Source: Anaeramoeba flamelloides (Eukaryota > Metamonada > Anaeramoebidae). Taken from it: DNA of 64,000 bases. The stretch spans positions 1,488,001 through 1,552,000 of the forward strand of contig JANTQA010000075.1 in NCBI GenBank assembly GCA_027625915.1. The letters run 5' to 3'. Within the stretch, counting starts at the first letter, position 1. Each line of letters begins with the position of its first letter. Both the position numbers and the translations under genes were made by a program. The notes beneath the pieces are model-generated. The model searched no databases and had not been told where the DNA came from. It saw only the letters and a list, made by a program, of their open reading frames with translations. Below, in pieces: positions 53,290 through 64,000 of this stretch.

Positions 53290-53759
53290 GTGTAACTAAC
53301 CCGTGTTTTTTATTTTAACTCATTACTAAAATTTAACTCCTGCAAAAAATATTGGATGACTCTAGAAATAAAAGAAACAAATCAATGGGGCGACAACAGT
53401 ATATAAACAAGAAATAGGGTTCTTTAAATAAATATTAAAAAAGAAATTATGAAGATACTGGAAGATTAAAATGGTAATTTTTTGACAAAAAAATGAGAAA
53501 AAGATTATTTTTTGAATTGTATTAAAAAAATACATTTAATCTCACAAATTTTGTTAAATATGAAGAAATTTTTGAAACAAAAGCATTAAATATAATTGAG
53601 CTATTTTGATTAATCAAAGATCTAACCTCTAAAGTAAATTTGGATCTGAACCAAGAATCTATAACTGATTTCTGGTCTTCAAATATCCAAGTCTGAAAAA
53701 AAAAACACGAGTTAAATTTTAGTAATGGGTTAAAGTTTGTCAACACAGGTTATTTACAC
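53290..53759. mobile_element. MITE-like family G, single copy with exon-like interior
   Basis: 470 bp with inverted termini of about 55 bp: left GTGTAACTAACCCGTGTT then ACTCATTACTAAAATTTAAC; right GAGTTAAATTTTAGTAATGG then CACAGGTTATTTACAC. It interrupts repeat F. The flanks TACTCTG and TACTGTA may be remnants of a target duplication. Inside, on the minus strand, is a coding-like stretch (next entry). Confidence 0.7.
53522..53692 (-). other. Coding-like fragment inside family G element
   Basis: On the minus strand a strong acceptor (poly-T then CAG) precedes an open frame TWIFEDQKSVIDSWFRSKF and more, about 56 codons to the stop, with a possible GTTAGA donor after the 22nd codon. Its composition is less AT-rich than the flanks and the peptide looks helical. 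No family recognised. It could be a captured exon, the remains of an element-encoded protein, or chance. Confidence 0.3.
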
Positions 53760-53928
53760 TACTGTACAAAATAAAATTTCAGGATAGAAAATCAATTTCT
53801 AGGTCGTAAAAATTTTCATGGTAGGGATGGAACGGCTGTATTAATTATTACAAAGGGGGGGTATGGTTTGTGCTTATTTTTTTTTTGGTTCTTTTTGCTT
53901 TTCCTTGAATTAAATCTCCCAACCATGT

Positions 53929-54460
53929 CTAAGAGGAGAGTGTGTCTTCAAAATGTTTGTGGATATGCATAATCCATTTCCAAACGTACTTTAGATTTTT
54001 TTTAATGCTTTCCATGATAAAATTTTTTTTTGTTTGGATAGTTTCGATCAGAACGTAATTGGCAGTACGAAGGGAAATTGTGCAGAGGTTCTGTGGTAAT
54101 GGGTTTGAAGAATTTTTCATGAAAGGATCTTTTGGGAAATTGAGTTGCATAAATTAGTCTTTTTTTTTTTTTTTCAAAAAATATGTTGTATTGTGTTAAA
54201 AAAAAATGATCTTTTTTTTTTCGCAAATGAGGGAATTTTATTGGATTTAATCCAATAAAATAATTATCAAACCATTTACGGTAACATTTCAAAAATCTCT
54301 TTATTTTAAAAATAACAAAGGAAGAGTCATCCAAAATTTTTACTTTTCTCGATTATGACCTTTTGAAAAACAATTTTTAGATCCCTTCTCAACTTAACTC
54401 ACGTTCCAAAAATAAACAAAAGAAACCCCTCGTCAGCGTCTCCAGGTTTGTCACTTTCAC
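53929..54460 (-). pseudogene. Coding-like island, possible multi-exon or decaying gene
   Basis: Three minus-strand pieces have clearly higher G+C than their surroundings. 54460-54403 is bounded by TTTTTAG and GTGAGT splice-like sites and can be read as ESDKPGDADEGFLLFIFG. 54345-54230 reads VKILDDSSFVIFKIKRFL and onward to NPIKFPHLRK. 54150-53929 reads LCTISLRTANYVLIETIQ and onward to KYVWKWIMHIHKHFEDTLSS, then a stop. No obvious GT donor lies between the second and third pieces, and no start codon is evident, so this may be a gene in decay or one whose exon borders I cannot place. No protein family recognised. It lies 1.3 kb upstream of, and opposite to, the ChAPs gene. Confidence 0.35.
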
Positions 54461-55777
54461 CTAAAAAGAAATTTTCCCAAAATGTCAATTTTTTGCAACC
54501 CTCTTTTTCATTTTGAGATTTAAGGAGAGAAAATTTCAGTCAAAAAATATACTTTTTTCCAACTTAAATCTCACTGAATAAATATTTGTGAGATTTACCT
54601 ACCCCCTTAATCCTCTTTTATCACACAACGCACCAAATGTCAATTGCAAACCTAGTTCTTAAAAAGGGTATAATCTATGTTTGAAATTATAACCAACTTT
54701 TTTTTCATCTTTTTCTAATCAAATTTCTAATTCACTAATTCAATGGTAAACACGTGTCCAAATAAAATTTGAAGGTTTACTCACTGTTTTTTTGAGAAAA
54801 TATTTTAATTAAACAACCAATGTTTTTCACTTTTTTTCAAAAGTTTTCCAATTTTAAGAAAATTTTGGATTTTGGAAGGTTGATATTTTATGAAAAATTT
54901 TCTCTGTCTTTCAAGAAAAGTTTTGTCTTTGAATATTTTATTTTGTTCAAATTTTTTTTGATAATCAAAAATTATAAAACTTGTTAAAGATTCGATTATT
55001 AATTAAACACAGTCTTGTGTTTAAACTTTCATGAAAGTCAGAAAAAAACTTTTTTATTTCTAACACGATTTTTTCAAGACCATGTGAGCTATTTTAGCAA
55101 CACTTTAAATTTTTGTTCAAGTTTTTTTTTATAGTTCCTTAATTCTTAAAAAACAAAAAATGAGTAAGAAATATAACCTTTGTTCTCAAAAATAGTGATT
55201 ATAGATTATTATTTTCGTTTTTTAGTTTACATTCAATTAATTACTTGACCATCCTAATATATGCAACATAAATTATTTTGTTGAAGTCAGGCTAAGGATT
55301 TTTCATTCACGGAATTTCCAAACCCATTTGATTACCCAATTTGTAAAAAAAAGAAAATTTATATTTAAAAATGTGAAGTAATCTACACTTTGCATAAAAA
55401 TTTTCATTTTTGAAAAGACAACTTTGCCTTTTTCATTTGTTACAAACAAAAAGCTCCGTTAAACAATTTTTTAACAAGATTATCTTGTTATTAGCAAAGA
55501 ATTTAATTTCAAAACTCAGCAAAATAAGACAAAAAGGCAAAATTTTTGAAAACATCAAAGTTTTTGTTGTTTATTGTAATTAGTGAATTCACTAATAAAT
55601 TTAACCAATTTTTTTTCATTTTTTTTTTTTTAGATTCTCATAATCAAGAATTATTCTTTTGCAACCTGTTGTCCAAAAACTAATCTCCAAAAACTCTTTG
55701 AGCAATTTCAAATTCTTGGCTAAAAAAAACCAATTGTAAACAGGTCTTCTTTTGGATCAAAATTTTCAACTTTAGGT
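54461..55777. other. Intergenic upstream of the ChAPs gene
   Basis: No gene. 54660-54800 has weak likeness to the region before repeat E (35335-35420: GGCTACGAAAGACTATAATC-type). The last bases before the start codon read ACTTTAG-GT-ATG, so a leader intron ending at 55775 is possible. Confidence 0.5.
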
Positions 55778-57231
55778 ATGGAATATCTATCAAACACTTG
55801 TGAGTGTGTCGAGGAAGAGCTTTATCGAACGATTTGCGTCCGTGACTCCCAAACGAGAAACCTAACAAAAGGATTGGGACCACATGATCTCTTTCATTTG
55901 ATTAAAACTCAACCACACCAAAAAAAGAAAAAAAATCAAGTTGCCCAAATTGGTTTTTACCATTTTGCGAAGGGACTAAATGTCTCAAGTCTTTCGAGTG
56001 TGGCATCTTATTTTGGGAGGATACTACGATCACAGGTGTCGTGTGATCGGAAAAGGAATCGATGGAATATCATATCTGGCTCTTTTCGTTGCTACAACGC
56101 CTTTTCTCGGGTTGACTTAGTTGTGACATATTCACAAAACGGCAAATTTCAAACAAAATTTCTCAAAAGGAATCGAAGAAGGAACAATCGCCTTCGAAAA
56201 AACAAAAAAACTTTACAATACAATTCGGAAAATGCTTACAACAATCAAAACGTAATGAAAGAAACTGAACAAGAGACCGAAAATTTTAATAACAAAAAGA
56301 AGAAGAAGAAAAAGAAGAAGAAACAAAAAAGGAAACAGAAAAAAAAGAATTTCAAAGAAAATGAAACAACAATGGAACAAGATTTAAATTTATCAAGCCA
56401 CCAAGAAAAAAATTTTGAAAAAGAACAAGAACAAGAACAAGAACAAGAACAAGAAAAGGAGAATGAAAATGAAAAAGAAGAGGAATCTGAAGAAATTGAG
56501 GAGAGCGAAATCTTATGGGCTGAAACTCAAGTAAGTTCATGGTTAAGATCTGTCTTATTTCCAAAGGATTTTCGAAAACTAAAATCACTCAAGAGGATCC
56601 AGGATTTTGATTTAACAAACGAAAAACACCTATTGTCTTCAATTACCAAAATATTTAAAAAATCAAAATACTTAGGGTGTTCAAGTGTTCGAGGTGTTTC
56701 TACGCTGTCGGACAATTATTTAATTGATGGATTATTAAAATATTTTTTTTCTTCGTACAGGTACACCTGTGGAATCAAATTTTTCAGAGTTTTAGCCAAA
56801 AAAGAACCAGGGCTATTACGATGTGTTGCTAAGGGGTACCGGAAATTAGGGAAATTGGAAAAGGCGCTCCAAGTGATTCGAATGGGATTAATCAAAAAGC
56901 CATCCCTAATCAAAATGAAGATTGAGTTAATCAAAATTTTAGTGGCACTTCGCAAATTCAAAAGAGCATTATATGAAATTGATGAACTTCAAACTTTGGC
57001 ACCCTTTATCCCAGAGAGTTGGTTAATTGATGCCAAGACTTCATTAATTGATAAAAATTTTCATCGAATGTTTTTAGCCCTAAGTAAAATACCTTGGTCA
57101 AATACATTAATTCCAAATAAGTGCCAAAATGAATTTCAAAACGAAAATGAAAATGAAAATGAAAATGAAAATGAAAATGAAAACGAAAATGAAAATAAAA
57201 ATGAAAATGAAAATGAAAATGAAAATGGAAA

Positions 57232-57262
<31 letters not shown>

Positions 57263-59059
57263 AATGGCAATGACAATGACAATAATAGTTCTCTTGATGA
57301 TAATCAAAATCATCAAAACAATAATCAAAATGAAAAAAATAGTAATACTGAGGAACAAAAAATCCAAAATGAAAAAAATAATAGAATCATGTATTTAAAT
57401 CGATCAAAAATCGATCATTATTTTGTTTATCCAGATCCAATCCGGATAACTAGACCACCAAAATTGGCTTTTAATAAAAATATATATAATTTACAACTAA
57501 ATAACAACAAAAGCAATAAAAATAAAAAAAAACATAAAGGCAAAAATAAAAATAAAAATGCACTAATAAATGATTTTAATGCAATTTATTTAGATTTATT
57601 TTTGAAAAACCAAAATAATAATATAATTTTAAAAGGAATTGCCATCCAAATTTATACTTTATTATGTAAATTTATTAAGAAAGTTGGATGGGAACGCTTT
57701 GTGGAATTGCATAAAGAAGTTTTTCGTGAAAATATTCGTGATGCAGCGCGGAAAAAAAGATCTTATTATGATCGTTTTGGAGTTATGATTACAAATGAAG
57801 AGCATCGAAATTTTCAAAAATGCTTGCTAAACGAGCCTTCTTATGATGAAAGTGAAATAATTGAAAATGAAAAAAAAAATAAACAATTATCGCATAATAG
57901 ACAAGAAGAGGAAAGTGATGATTTGCAATCTTCGTCTGAAATTAATTATTCATTAAATACAAGCGATTCCGGTGGATCCATTTCAACAGACGCTAAGTAC
58001 GATAACGGTTCCTACTCTGGCAATATCCGCGGTGGAGCAAATCACAAAGTTAACAGAAAAGAAAAAAACACGAAATTATTTCAGGGCTATTTAGCAGATC
58101 TTGAATCTGAGGATAATAATTCTGATCAATTTGAAAGAGATGAAAATCCTTCAAGAAATGTATCAAGAATTGGAAATAAAAATCTATCTTCTCAAATTTC
58201 AAGAGGATCGGTTTGTAATAATGAAACAAATAATAAAAATAAAAATAAAGAAATAATTAATAAACGTTTAAAAAAAAAAAACATAAGCAACAATAAAAAA
58301 CAAAAAATAAAAAAAATAAAGTCTACCAAAAGAAGTGGTGAGAATGGGCTACTGAAAAAGAAGGCGTTAGAGCCAATGATGATCCCCCATTGGATGTGCT
58401 ACCACGAACCGCATTGGCTATCTGATATTTCAGAGCAAATTCATTACGATTTAAAAACGTTTCACGTAATAAAATTTGGAGATGACAACGCGAAAAAAAA
58501 TAGCTCGAATGAAACTAGAACTGAAAAGGAATGGCTAGACGTCGGCGTCCTTGCTCTAAAATTGGGTGAAATCCAAAAGGCACACGATGCCTTTTTATTA
58601 GCTATCACAGATGGCGATTTGAAATCGCCAATTATAATCAATTTCAGCAACAGAACAATTATCATTGAATTAATTGAATTGCTTTCAAAAAACGGACAAT
58701 TTATTAAGGCATTGGAATTATCTAATCTATTATTACACTTCCAAGATCAAAAGCAATCTGAAGAGCAATTGTTAAGTCAAAAGTCTTTATCGAAATTTTT
58801 TGCTGTTTTAAAGCAATTAATCTTTAAAATTGTTTTCCAAAAGGGAATGTCCTTTATGGATGACTTTATTGAAAATTTTGCTTACACCAAAAGATTAATA
58901 AATACAAGAAATGACTTGAAGAAAAGTAATCGAAAAAAAAGATCCAAATCTACAAGAAGGAAAAAAAAGAGATTATCCCCAAAAAAAAAAATTCATGAAG
59001 AAATTATTTTGTTTGTTCAGTTAGCTAACCAGTTAAAAGTGGATGGTTATCAAAAATAA
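55778..59059 (+). CDS. ChAPs family protein (Chs5-Arf1-binding; exomer cargo adaptor, Bch1/Bud7-like)
   Basis: A 1,093-residue single-exon gene, longer than yeast ChAPs (about 720-760) because of low-complexity insertions. Conserved blocks in order: GLGPHDLFHLIKTQP (32-46; Bch1 DLGPPDLITLIKS), WAETQVSSWLRSVL (247-260), tetratricopeptide-like helices KGYRKLGKLEKALQVIRMGL (about 355-375), YPDPIRITRPP (about 549-559), IAIQIYTLLCKFIKKVGWERF (about 624-644), and the C-terminal MIPHWMCYHEPHWLSD (867-882) with WLDVGVLALKLGEIQKAHDAF (about 921-941). In yeast, ChAPs with Chs5 and Arf1 form exomer at the trans-Golgi network and pick cargo such as chitin synthase 3 for the surface. Insertions: Lys-rich near 172-195, Glu/Gln near 210-235, an Asn/Glu repeat near 450-480, Asn near 481-520, Ser/Asn near 700-840. 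Chs5 is not in the window. The family call rests on several blocks in the right order. Confidence 0.9.
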
Positions 59060-59257
59060 TTAAAAAAATACCCTTGTCTTTTTCTTTTTCTTCTTCTTTT
59101 TCTTTTTTTCTTCCTTTTTTATTTATTTCTTAATTTCATTATTTATTTATATATATATATATATATTATTATTATTATTTAGGGGGGTTAGATTTAATTC
59201 TATTCTTTTTAGTTTTGGTTTATTTATTTTATCCTTTTAATATCTTTATATATATAT

Positions 59258-59292
59258 ATATAACTCTTTTTTCAGTCAAAGGGGGAACATTT
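59258..59292. mobile_element. Solitary terminus of MITE family A
   Basis: TAACTCTTTTTTCAGTCAAA followed by GGGGGAAC right after a (TA) run, matching the family A terminus (AAACTCTGTTTCAGTCAAAG). The other end was not found. Confidence 0.45.
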
Positions 59293-60639
59293 TAATTGAC
59301 GAAATAAAACAAATTCTATGATTTTTATCCAATATTCTTCTCAAAATAAATTTTCAATTTGTAGATCAAAATCATTTTTTCTTTTATTTTTTTTATTTTT
59401 TTTTTTCCATTATTGTCATTTTTTTAGTCTTTTTTTTTTTTTCTGTTTTTTTTTTATCTTTTTGATGGAGGATTGGAAAAAGAAAAAAAATCTTTCAAAA
59501 CTCAAATTAACATTAAGAAAATTGAATCTGTGTAATTTCTTTTCAAATTAATACACATACGATTAAGAAATATTATTGTTTTTTTTTTTTTTAGTTTTTT
59601 AAAGAGGGAAAATTACTTCTTTTCTTTTGCCTTGAGGCTTTCAAGAATTTAAAATTATATAAAACTGAAAAACTTTTCTAGAGTATGGATTTTGATTAGA
59701 AATATCTTGATTTTCGAAACAAACACCATAAATATAAACAACTCAAAGCTTTAAGAAACTCTACGATCTTTACGGCATTTCTTTATTTTTTAACACTATT
59801 TTTCGAATTTTGTTCAATGCTGAAAAATGTTATTATCGCTTATTAGTGATACTATAAAAGATGGGTATTTTAATATTAATATCAGCAGTTATTGATTTTT
59901 TTTTTCAAAATATCACATATATTTTTTTGAGAGGCAGTTTATTGCTTCGAAAAAAAAATGTATGCTGATCTTTTGAAAAAAAAATATCAATAACTATTGT
60001 TATTTTTCGATAGAAATTAGAAAAAAAAAAAAAGAAATTTAAAAAAAAACTTTTCATTTCTTTTTTTTATTTTTTAGTGTTTGTGATCGTTATCCAAAAT
60101 TTTTAACCAAAAAAGTATAATTATTTCAAGTTTTAAAAATGACATGGTTGTTTCTACATGTCAAAATAAAGGGTTTAAAAGTGCTATCAATTTTTTATTT
60201 ATTATCCGATCTGATATTTTGGGATAGAAGAATTTTCAAGTTTTTTCATTCCAAATTAAGTTCCTCAAAATGGTTCCAATTAACCATTTCTAAATGATCG
60301 TTACTATATTTTCATTTCAAATTTATCTCTTAAAATTTTTGATAAATGTTGCTATTTTTTTTCTTCCTCAAAAACCAATGCCCGTTCCAATTTAAGACGC
60401 TTAAGGAATAATTATCGCATATATTCAGTGATGTTGATCTGAAAAATATAGCAACATTTTTCATATTTTTTCCCAGAAATTCACTTGAAGAAAATAACAA
60501 AAATATTTTATTTTTATGATTATTATTTCTCTAAAATTATGATCTCAAGTTTTCTATATTTTTTTTTCATTATAGAAAGGCTACTATGGGTTTTACAGTA
60601 TTTAAAAGAATATTATAAATCTAATTTTCCCCAATTCTT

Positions 60640-61330
60640 TCTGCCTACGAAACTCTTGAGATTTTCTTGAGTTTTTTTTTTTTTTTCTTAGAAAAACAAT
60701 AGATTTTCCACAGAAAAAGTAACACCAGCTAAAAGCCTAGAAACTTGATATTATGTTTTTTTTTTATTTGAGAAATAAAAAGAAAATTTCTATAAATATA
60801 CTTTTTGTTTTTTAAATTCAAAAAAACCACATTTAAATTTTCTTGAGTTTTCTGTTTATTTGGACAATAAATATATTTTTGTTTGGTTTTTTTGAGTTTT
60901 CTGTTTATTTGTGAAGTGTTCTAGGTTTTTTTGAGGTTTTCTATTTTATTTGGAAAATCAATAGATTTTCGTTTGTTTTTTTTTGAGTTTTCTATTTATT
61001 TGGAAAACCTTATATTATTTTCACATATAAAATAGAAAACCTCAAGAAATTTAGGTACTTGACAGACACTTTTTATTAACTAAAATGAGTTTAGTATTTA
61101 TTTGTAAAATTATCATGCATTTTTCAGATAAGCAGAAAACCAAAAGAAATACTCAATTAAATTTGTTTTTTTTTTTTTTTTTTTGATAATAAAATAGAAT
61201 TATTTTTTAAACAAAAACAAGAATAAAGAATTAAAAATCGACATGTAACTTTTCCACAATTTAAAATAATCGAGTAAAATCTATATTTTGGTCAATTCTT
61301 TCAAACCCTGAAAAACCTAAAGATACTGGA
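60640..61330. repeat. Repeat J, second block
   Basis: Repeats TTTTCTTGAGTTTTCTGTTT, GAAGTGTTCTAGG and the inverse AAAATAGAAAACCTCAAGAA at about 60825-61050, as in 285-1140. At 61250-61310 is the TCTATATTTTGGTCAATTCT remnant of the second motif. Confidence 0.55.
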
Positions 61331-61909
61331 TATTTTTAAATTGGGTGTGGCAAACGGCAATACTATTATTTTTTATTGGTATTTTAATTATTTTTCATCT
61401 TCTATTTGTTTTTATTTAATATTATTTTCTTTAATTACTTCTCTCTCTCAATAAATAAATGGAGAATCATAAAATTTCAAACATTTATTTAGATTTATCA
61501 GCCCCATCAATCAAAAGATAGACTAACTCAGAAAACTGAAAAGAATTTTAAGCAAAAAACATCTGAATCAAGAGATATATAAAGTTAGAATGAACAATAT
61601 ACAAGACTTCAAAGTTGAAAAAATGTTTTTCTTCAATATGACTCGAAATATGATTATTTCTCATTTGTGATTATTTTTGTATAAAATTTAATAATTTTTA
61701 TTGTATTGACAATACATAATAATCATAAAAATTAATATTGTAGGTTATATATTATCAATTTTGTTATTATTCATCAAAATTCATGGAAATAATATTTACC
61801 TTAAACTTGTAAAAGAACGATTATATATAAAAAAAGAGGGGTGCGAAACAAAATAATAAAATCTTTGACTTAAAAATAATTCCAAAATTTTACCTCTAAA
61901 AAAATACCA

Positions 61910-62105
61910 TTCATGTGGTGGTATTTTTTAAAAATAGAATAATATATTGGAATTATCTTAATTTTTTTTATGTGATTTATGTTTTGGCTTGAGAAATCGA
62001 TGAATAAGCCACATATAAGCAATTTATTAATTTGAGTAAATTTTTTGAATTCAAAATTCCTCTATTTTCAATATAAATCCAAAAAAAGTAACCTTTTATT
62101 TTTAT
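61910..62105 (+). repeat. Dispersed repeat M, copy 2
   Basis: Counterpart of 44155-44350; shares CAATTTATTAATTTGAGTAA and AAAAAAAGTAACCTTTTATT. Confidence 0.55.
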
Positions 62106-63147
62106 TAACAATTAAGTTAAATCTTAAAAATTGCTAACAATATTTTTAGTTTTCTGTTGAGAAAGTCTCAATTTTGAATAAAAAAATTTTTTTTTGTTAT
62201 TCTTTTTCATCATTAATTTTTTCAATTTAAATCTCAACCAATAAAAACAATTGAGACATCGTTGATTAAATAAATGAAATTTTGATAGAAACTTATTAAA
62301 ATTTAATCAAGTGAATTAAGATCTATAAAGCAAAAAAAAATTTTTTCTTTTGAGTTTTAAAAAAATCGTTTTCTAGTTTTCAAAAAATGAAAAAAAATTA
62401 CAAAATAAGTTTCAATTTTGAAAAATTTTTTTAAAAAATGGTTTTTGCTAATTCATAAAACATCAGTACAAATATTTAAATTATTTTTGGAATAAAAAAA
62501 TTGATTTTGAATTTTGAGGATAAATTACAAAATTCCCAAATATCTTGAAGAACATTCTATTATAAAAAATCTAATTTCATCTTAGAACAAAAAAACACAA
62601 TATCTAAGTAATAATTTTAAATGATTTTTAAACTTTAATAGTTATAACTATCCTTCTTAAAACTATATCAATATTTTTCAATATGTATTAATACATCAAT
62701 TTTTTTGTTCAACCAAAAGAATTATTTCGAAATAAGAATGAAACTCTTAATATTTATATTCCTGTTAACAAAGAAATGTTATAGTAAAACCATTTCCAAC
62801 ATTATTATCCAATAAATAAGGTTAAAACTATTTAAAATGAAAGAAATTTAATGAATTTAAAGGTTTTCTTTATCATAAAAAATAGGAAAAAAAAAATGAT
62901 CTCTTGAACTAATTTTCTTTTTTATGGCTTTCTTAGTCGATCAGAATTTTTTGACACTTGGCATATACAAAAATTGAAAGTATAGAATATCACAAATAAA
63001 ATACATTAAAATTATGTTCTGTTTTTGAAGAGTAATGATCCCTTAATCAAAAAATGATAACACAAAATTATTTGTTTAATACAATTAAACTGAAACTGTT
63101 TTGTTAAAAAAAGAAAAAGCTTAAAACTTTTAAATATTGAATAAACT

Positions 63148-63834
63148 CTTAAGGGTCTAGTCATTTACCGTGAAAAGGCACCATACTAGAGGGGTGACCT
63201 GAAACCAAAAAGGGTATTGTGAAACAGGCCTTCTTTTGGTTGACAAAATTCAAATAACAAAAAAAAAAATTCTATAGGATCTCTTTGACAAAAAATTCAA
63301 CGAAGAAAAAAAGAGTTCTCAATTTCAAAAAATCAAAATTTAAAAAAAAATTCATCTTTTCTCATTTTCTTTTCTAAAAGAGGTTAAATTTCTTTAATTT
63401 AAAACAAATTAGTTTCTTGTATTTCGCAATCAATTTTATTCGATTTAGTCTGATTTGTGGTTATTTTAAAACCCTCTAAATTTGACCAAGTAAGGATTAG
63501 GTAATAGTCTTTCATTTAAATAACTCATTTGAAAAAAGAAAAAAAAGAAAAAAAAATTCACCAAGATCTCAAAAAGCGTCAAAGAGCAACACTTCAAAAC
63601 TGACATAGTTGTTTTCAAAATTGTAATTCACGACCATTCTAATTGGAAATTGAGTGTCTCTCTTTGGCGCTTTTTTCTAAAAATGTCCTCATTTTTGGTT
63701 GTTGATTTTTGGAGATCGATCGTACATCATAGGTTGGTTGGTTTTTGATTGGTGTTAGGTCCTCAATAAAATTACTAAAAAGTTTTTTTCCATTTCAGAA
63801 TAAAAAATTTCATCGTAATGACTCTACCCTTAAA
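63148..63834 (+). mobile_element. MITE family D, copy 3
   Basis: Left CTTAAGGGTCTAGTCATTTA, right CGTAATGACTCTACCCTTAA, inverse of each other with a few mismatches; 687 bp. Interior shares AACCCTCTAAATTTGACC and GGAGATCGATCGTACATCAT with the other copies. Confidence 0.75.
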
Positions 63835-64000
63835 GAAAAAAATATCAAATTCAAAAATTAACAAATAAAAATAATGAAAGTATCTTGTGAAATTTTTATT
63901 CTTGCTGGATAAAAATTAAAGGATAATTATTGATAACATCGAGAAAATATTCTTCTTTTTTAGGAAGAAGAAAGTTAAAAGTAACGATGAAATAAATTAT

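Larger units (their letters stand above)
52915..53850 (+). repeat. Dispersed repeat F, copy 2, interrupted
   Basis: 52915-53285 and 53762-53850 together match the unbroken copy at 25215-25670 (AAGAAATCACAGAAACTC, GGTTTAGGATGAGCTTTAAT, then AGGATAGAAAATCAATTTCT). The gap is exactly filled by the family G element. Confidence 0.7.
51659..53927. other. Intergenic, repeats
   Basis: 51.7-52.5 kb is AT-rich with poly-T runs and no feature. The rest holds family I, repeat F and family G elements, listed separately. Confidence 0.6.
59060..64000. other. Intergenic, repeats to the window end
   Basis: No gene. (TA)n tracts at about 59150-59166 and 59249-59262, T-rich DNA to 60.6 kb, repeat J, repeat M and a family D element. 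The frames at 59318-59551 and 60485-60670 are Phe-rich. 62.2-63.1 kb shows nothing recognisable. Confidence 0.6.

Noticed and set aside
57107-57367. Frames antisense to or shifted from the Asn/Glu repeat of the ChAPs gene
   Set aside because: Repeat DNA is open in several frames; only the frame continuous with conserved ChAPs blocks is coding.
1-64000. tRNA, rRNA, CRISPR arrays, bacterial operons
   Set aside because: Looked for T-loop motifs, spaced direct repeats and ribosome-binding sites; none seen. Short ncRNAs in such AT-rich DNA cannot be excluded by eye.

Overview
This is a 64 kb piece of a very AT-rich eukaryotic nuclear genome (intergenic DNA is mostly A/T homopolymer-rich; the gene bodies are visibly richer in G+C). 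Ten protein genes or gene pieces can be supported, four of them only by joining exons across GT-AG introns. Gene content is that of a free-living unicellular eukaryote: a divergent actin, the SUMO E2 UBC9, the snRNP protein SNU13, a TUG/ASPSCR1-type p97 adaptor, an exomer ChAPs protein, an OS-9-like ER lectin, a TM2-domain membrane protein and two RCC1-BTB proteins. The RCC1-BTB pair, the AT bias and the low-complexity Lys/Asn/Glu-rich insertions make me think of Anaeramoeba or a similar amoeboid protist; this is inference from recall, not a match I could run. All nine host genes end in TAA.

Layout: 1-4.7 kb is repeats only; 4.7-6.4 kb RCC1-BTB gene 1 (+); 6.4-11.2 kb non-coding; 11.2-12.4 kb divergent actin (+); 12.4-17.2 kb repeats; 17.2-18.0 kb OS-9-like gene, two exons (+); 20.2-20.8 kb LINE fragment (-); 21.5-26.2 kb TM2D gene (-), two exons around a 4.1 kb intron full of transposon remains; 26.2-28.8 kb a cluster of MITEs; 29.0-29.5 kb UBC9 (-); 33.3-34.3 kb SNU13 (-), two exons with a 167-residue Lys-rich leader; 34.8-41.3 kb nested MITEs; 42.0-43.9 kb TUG/UBX protein (+); 45.8-51.7 kb RCC1-BTB gene 2 (+), two exons around a 3.9 kb intron; 53.9-54.5 kb a coding-like island without a name (-); 55.8-59.1 kb ChAPs protein (+); 59.1-64 kb repeats.

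The genes do not form operons and are 0.3-8 kb apart. Several act in related processes (ER quality control and TGN export: OS-9-like, TUG/p97 adaptor, ChAPs), but nothing in the sequence shows co-regulation.

The most striking non-genic content is a community of short non-autonomous DNA transposons (MITEs). I can separate at least seven families by their terminal inverted repeats (called A, B, C, D, G, H, I and T below), most with two to six copies here, with nested insertions that give a relative order of events. No transposase gene was seen. The most interesting biological points are the long transposon-filled introns, the actin with a rewritten nucleotide-hydrolysis site, the OS-9-like protein that keeps the MRH cysteines but has lost most sugar-binding residues, and the Lys-rich extension on SNU13.
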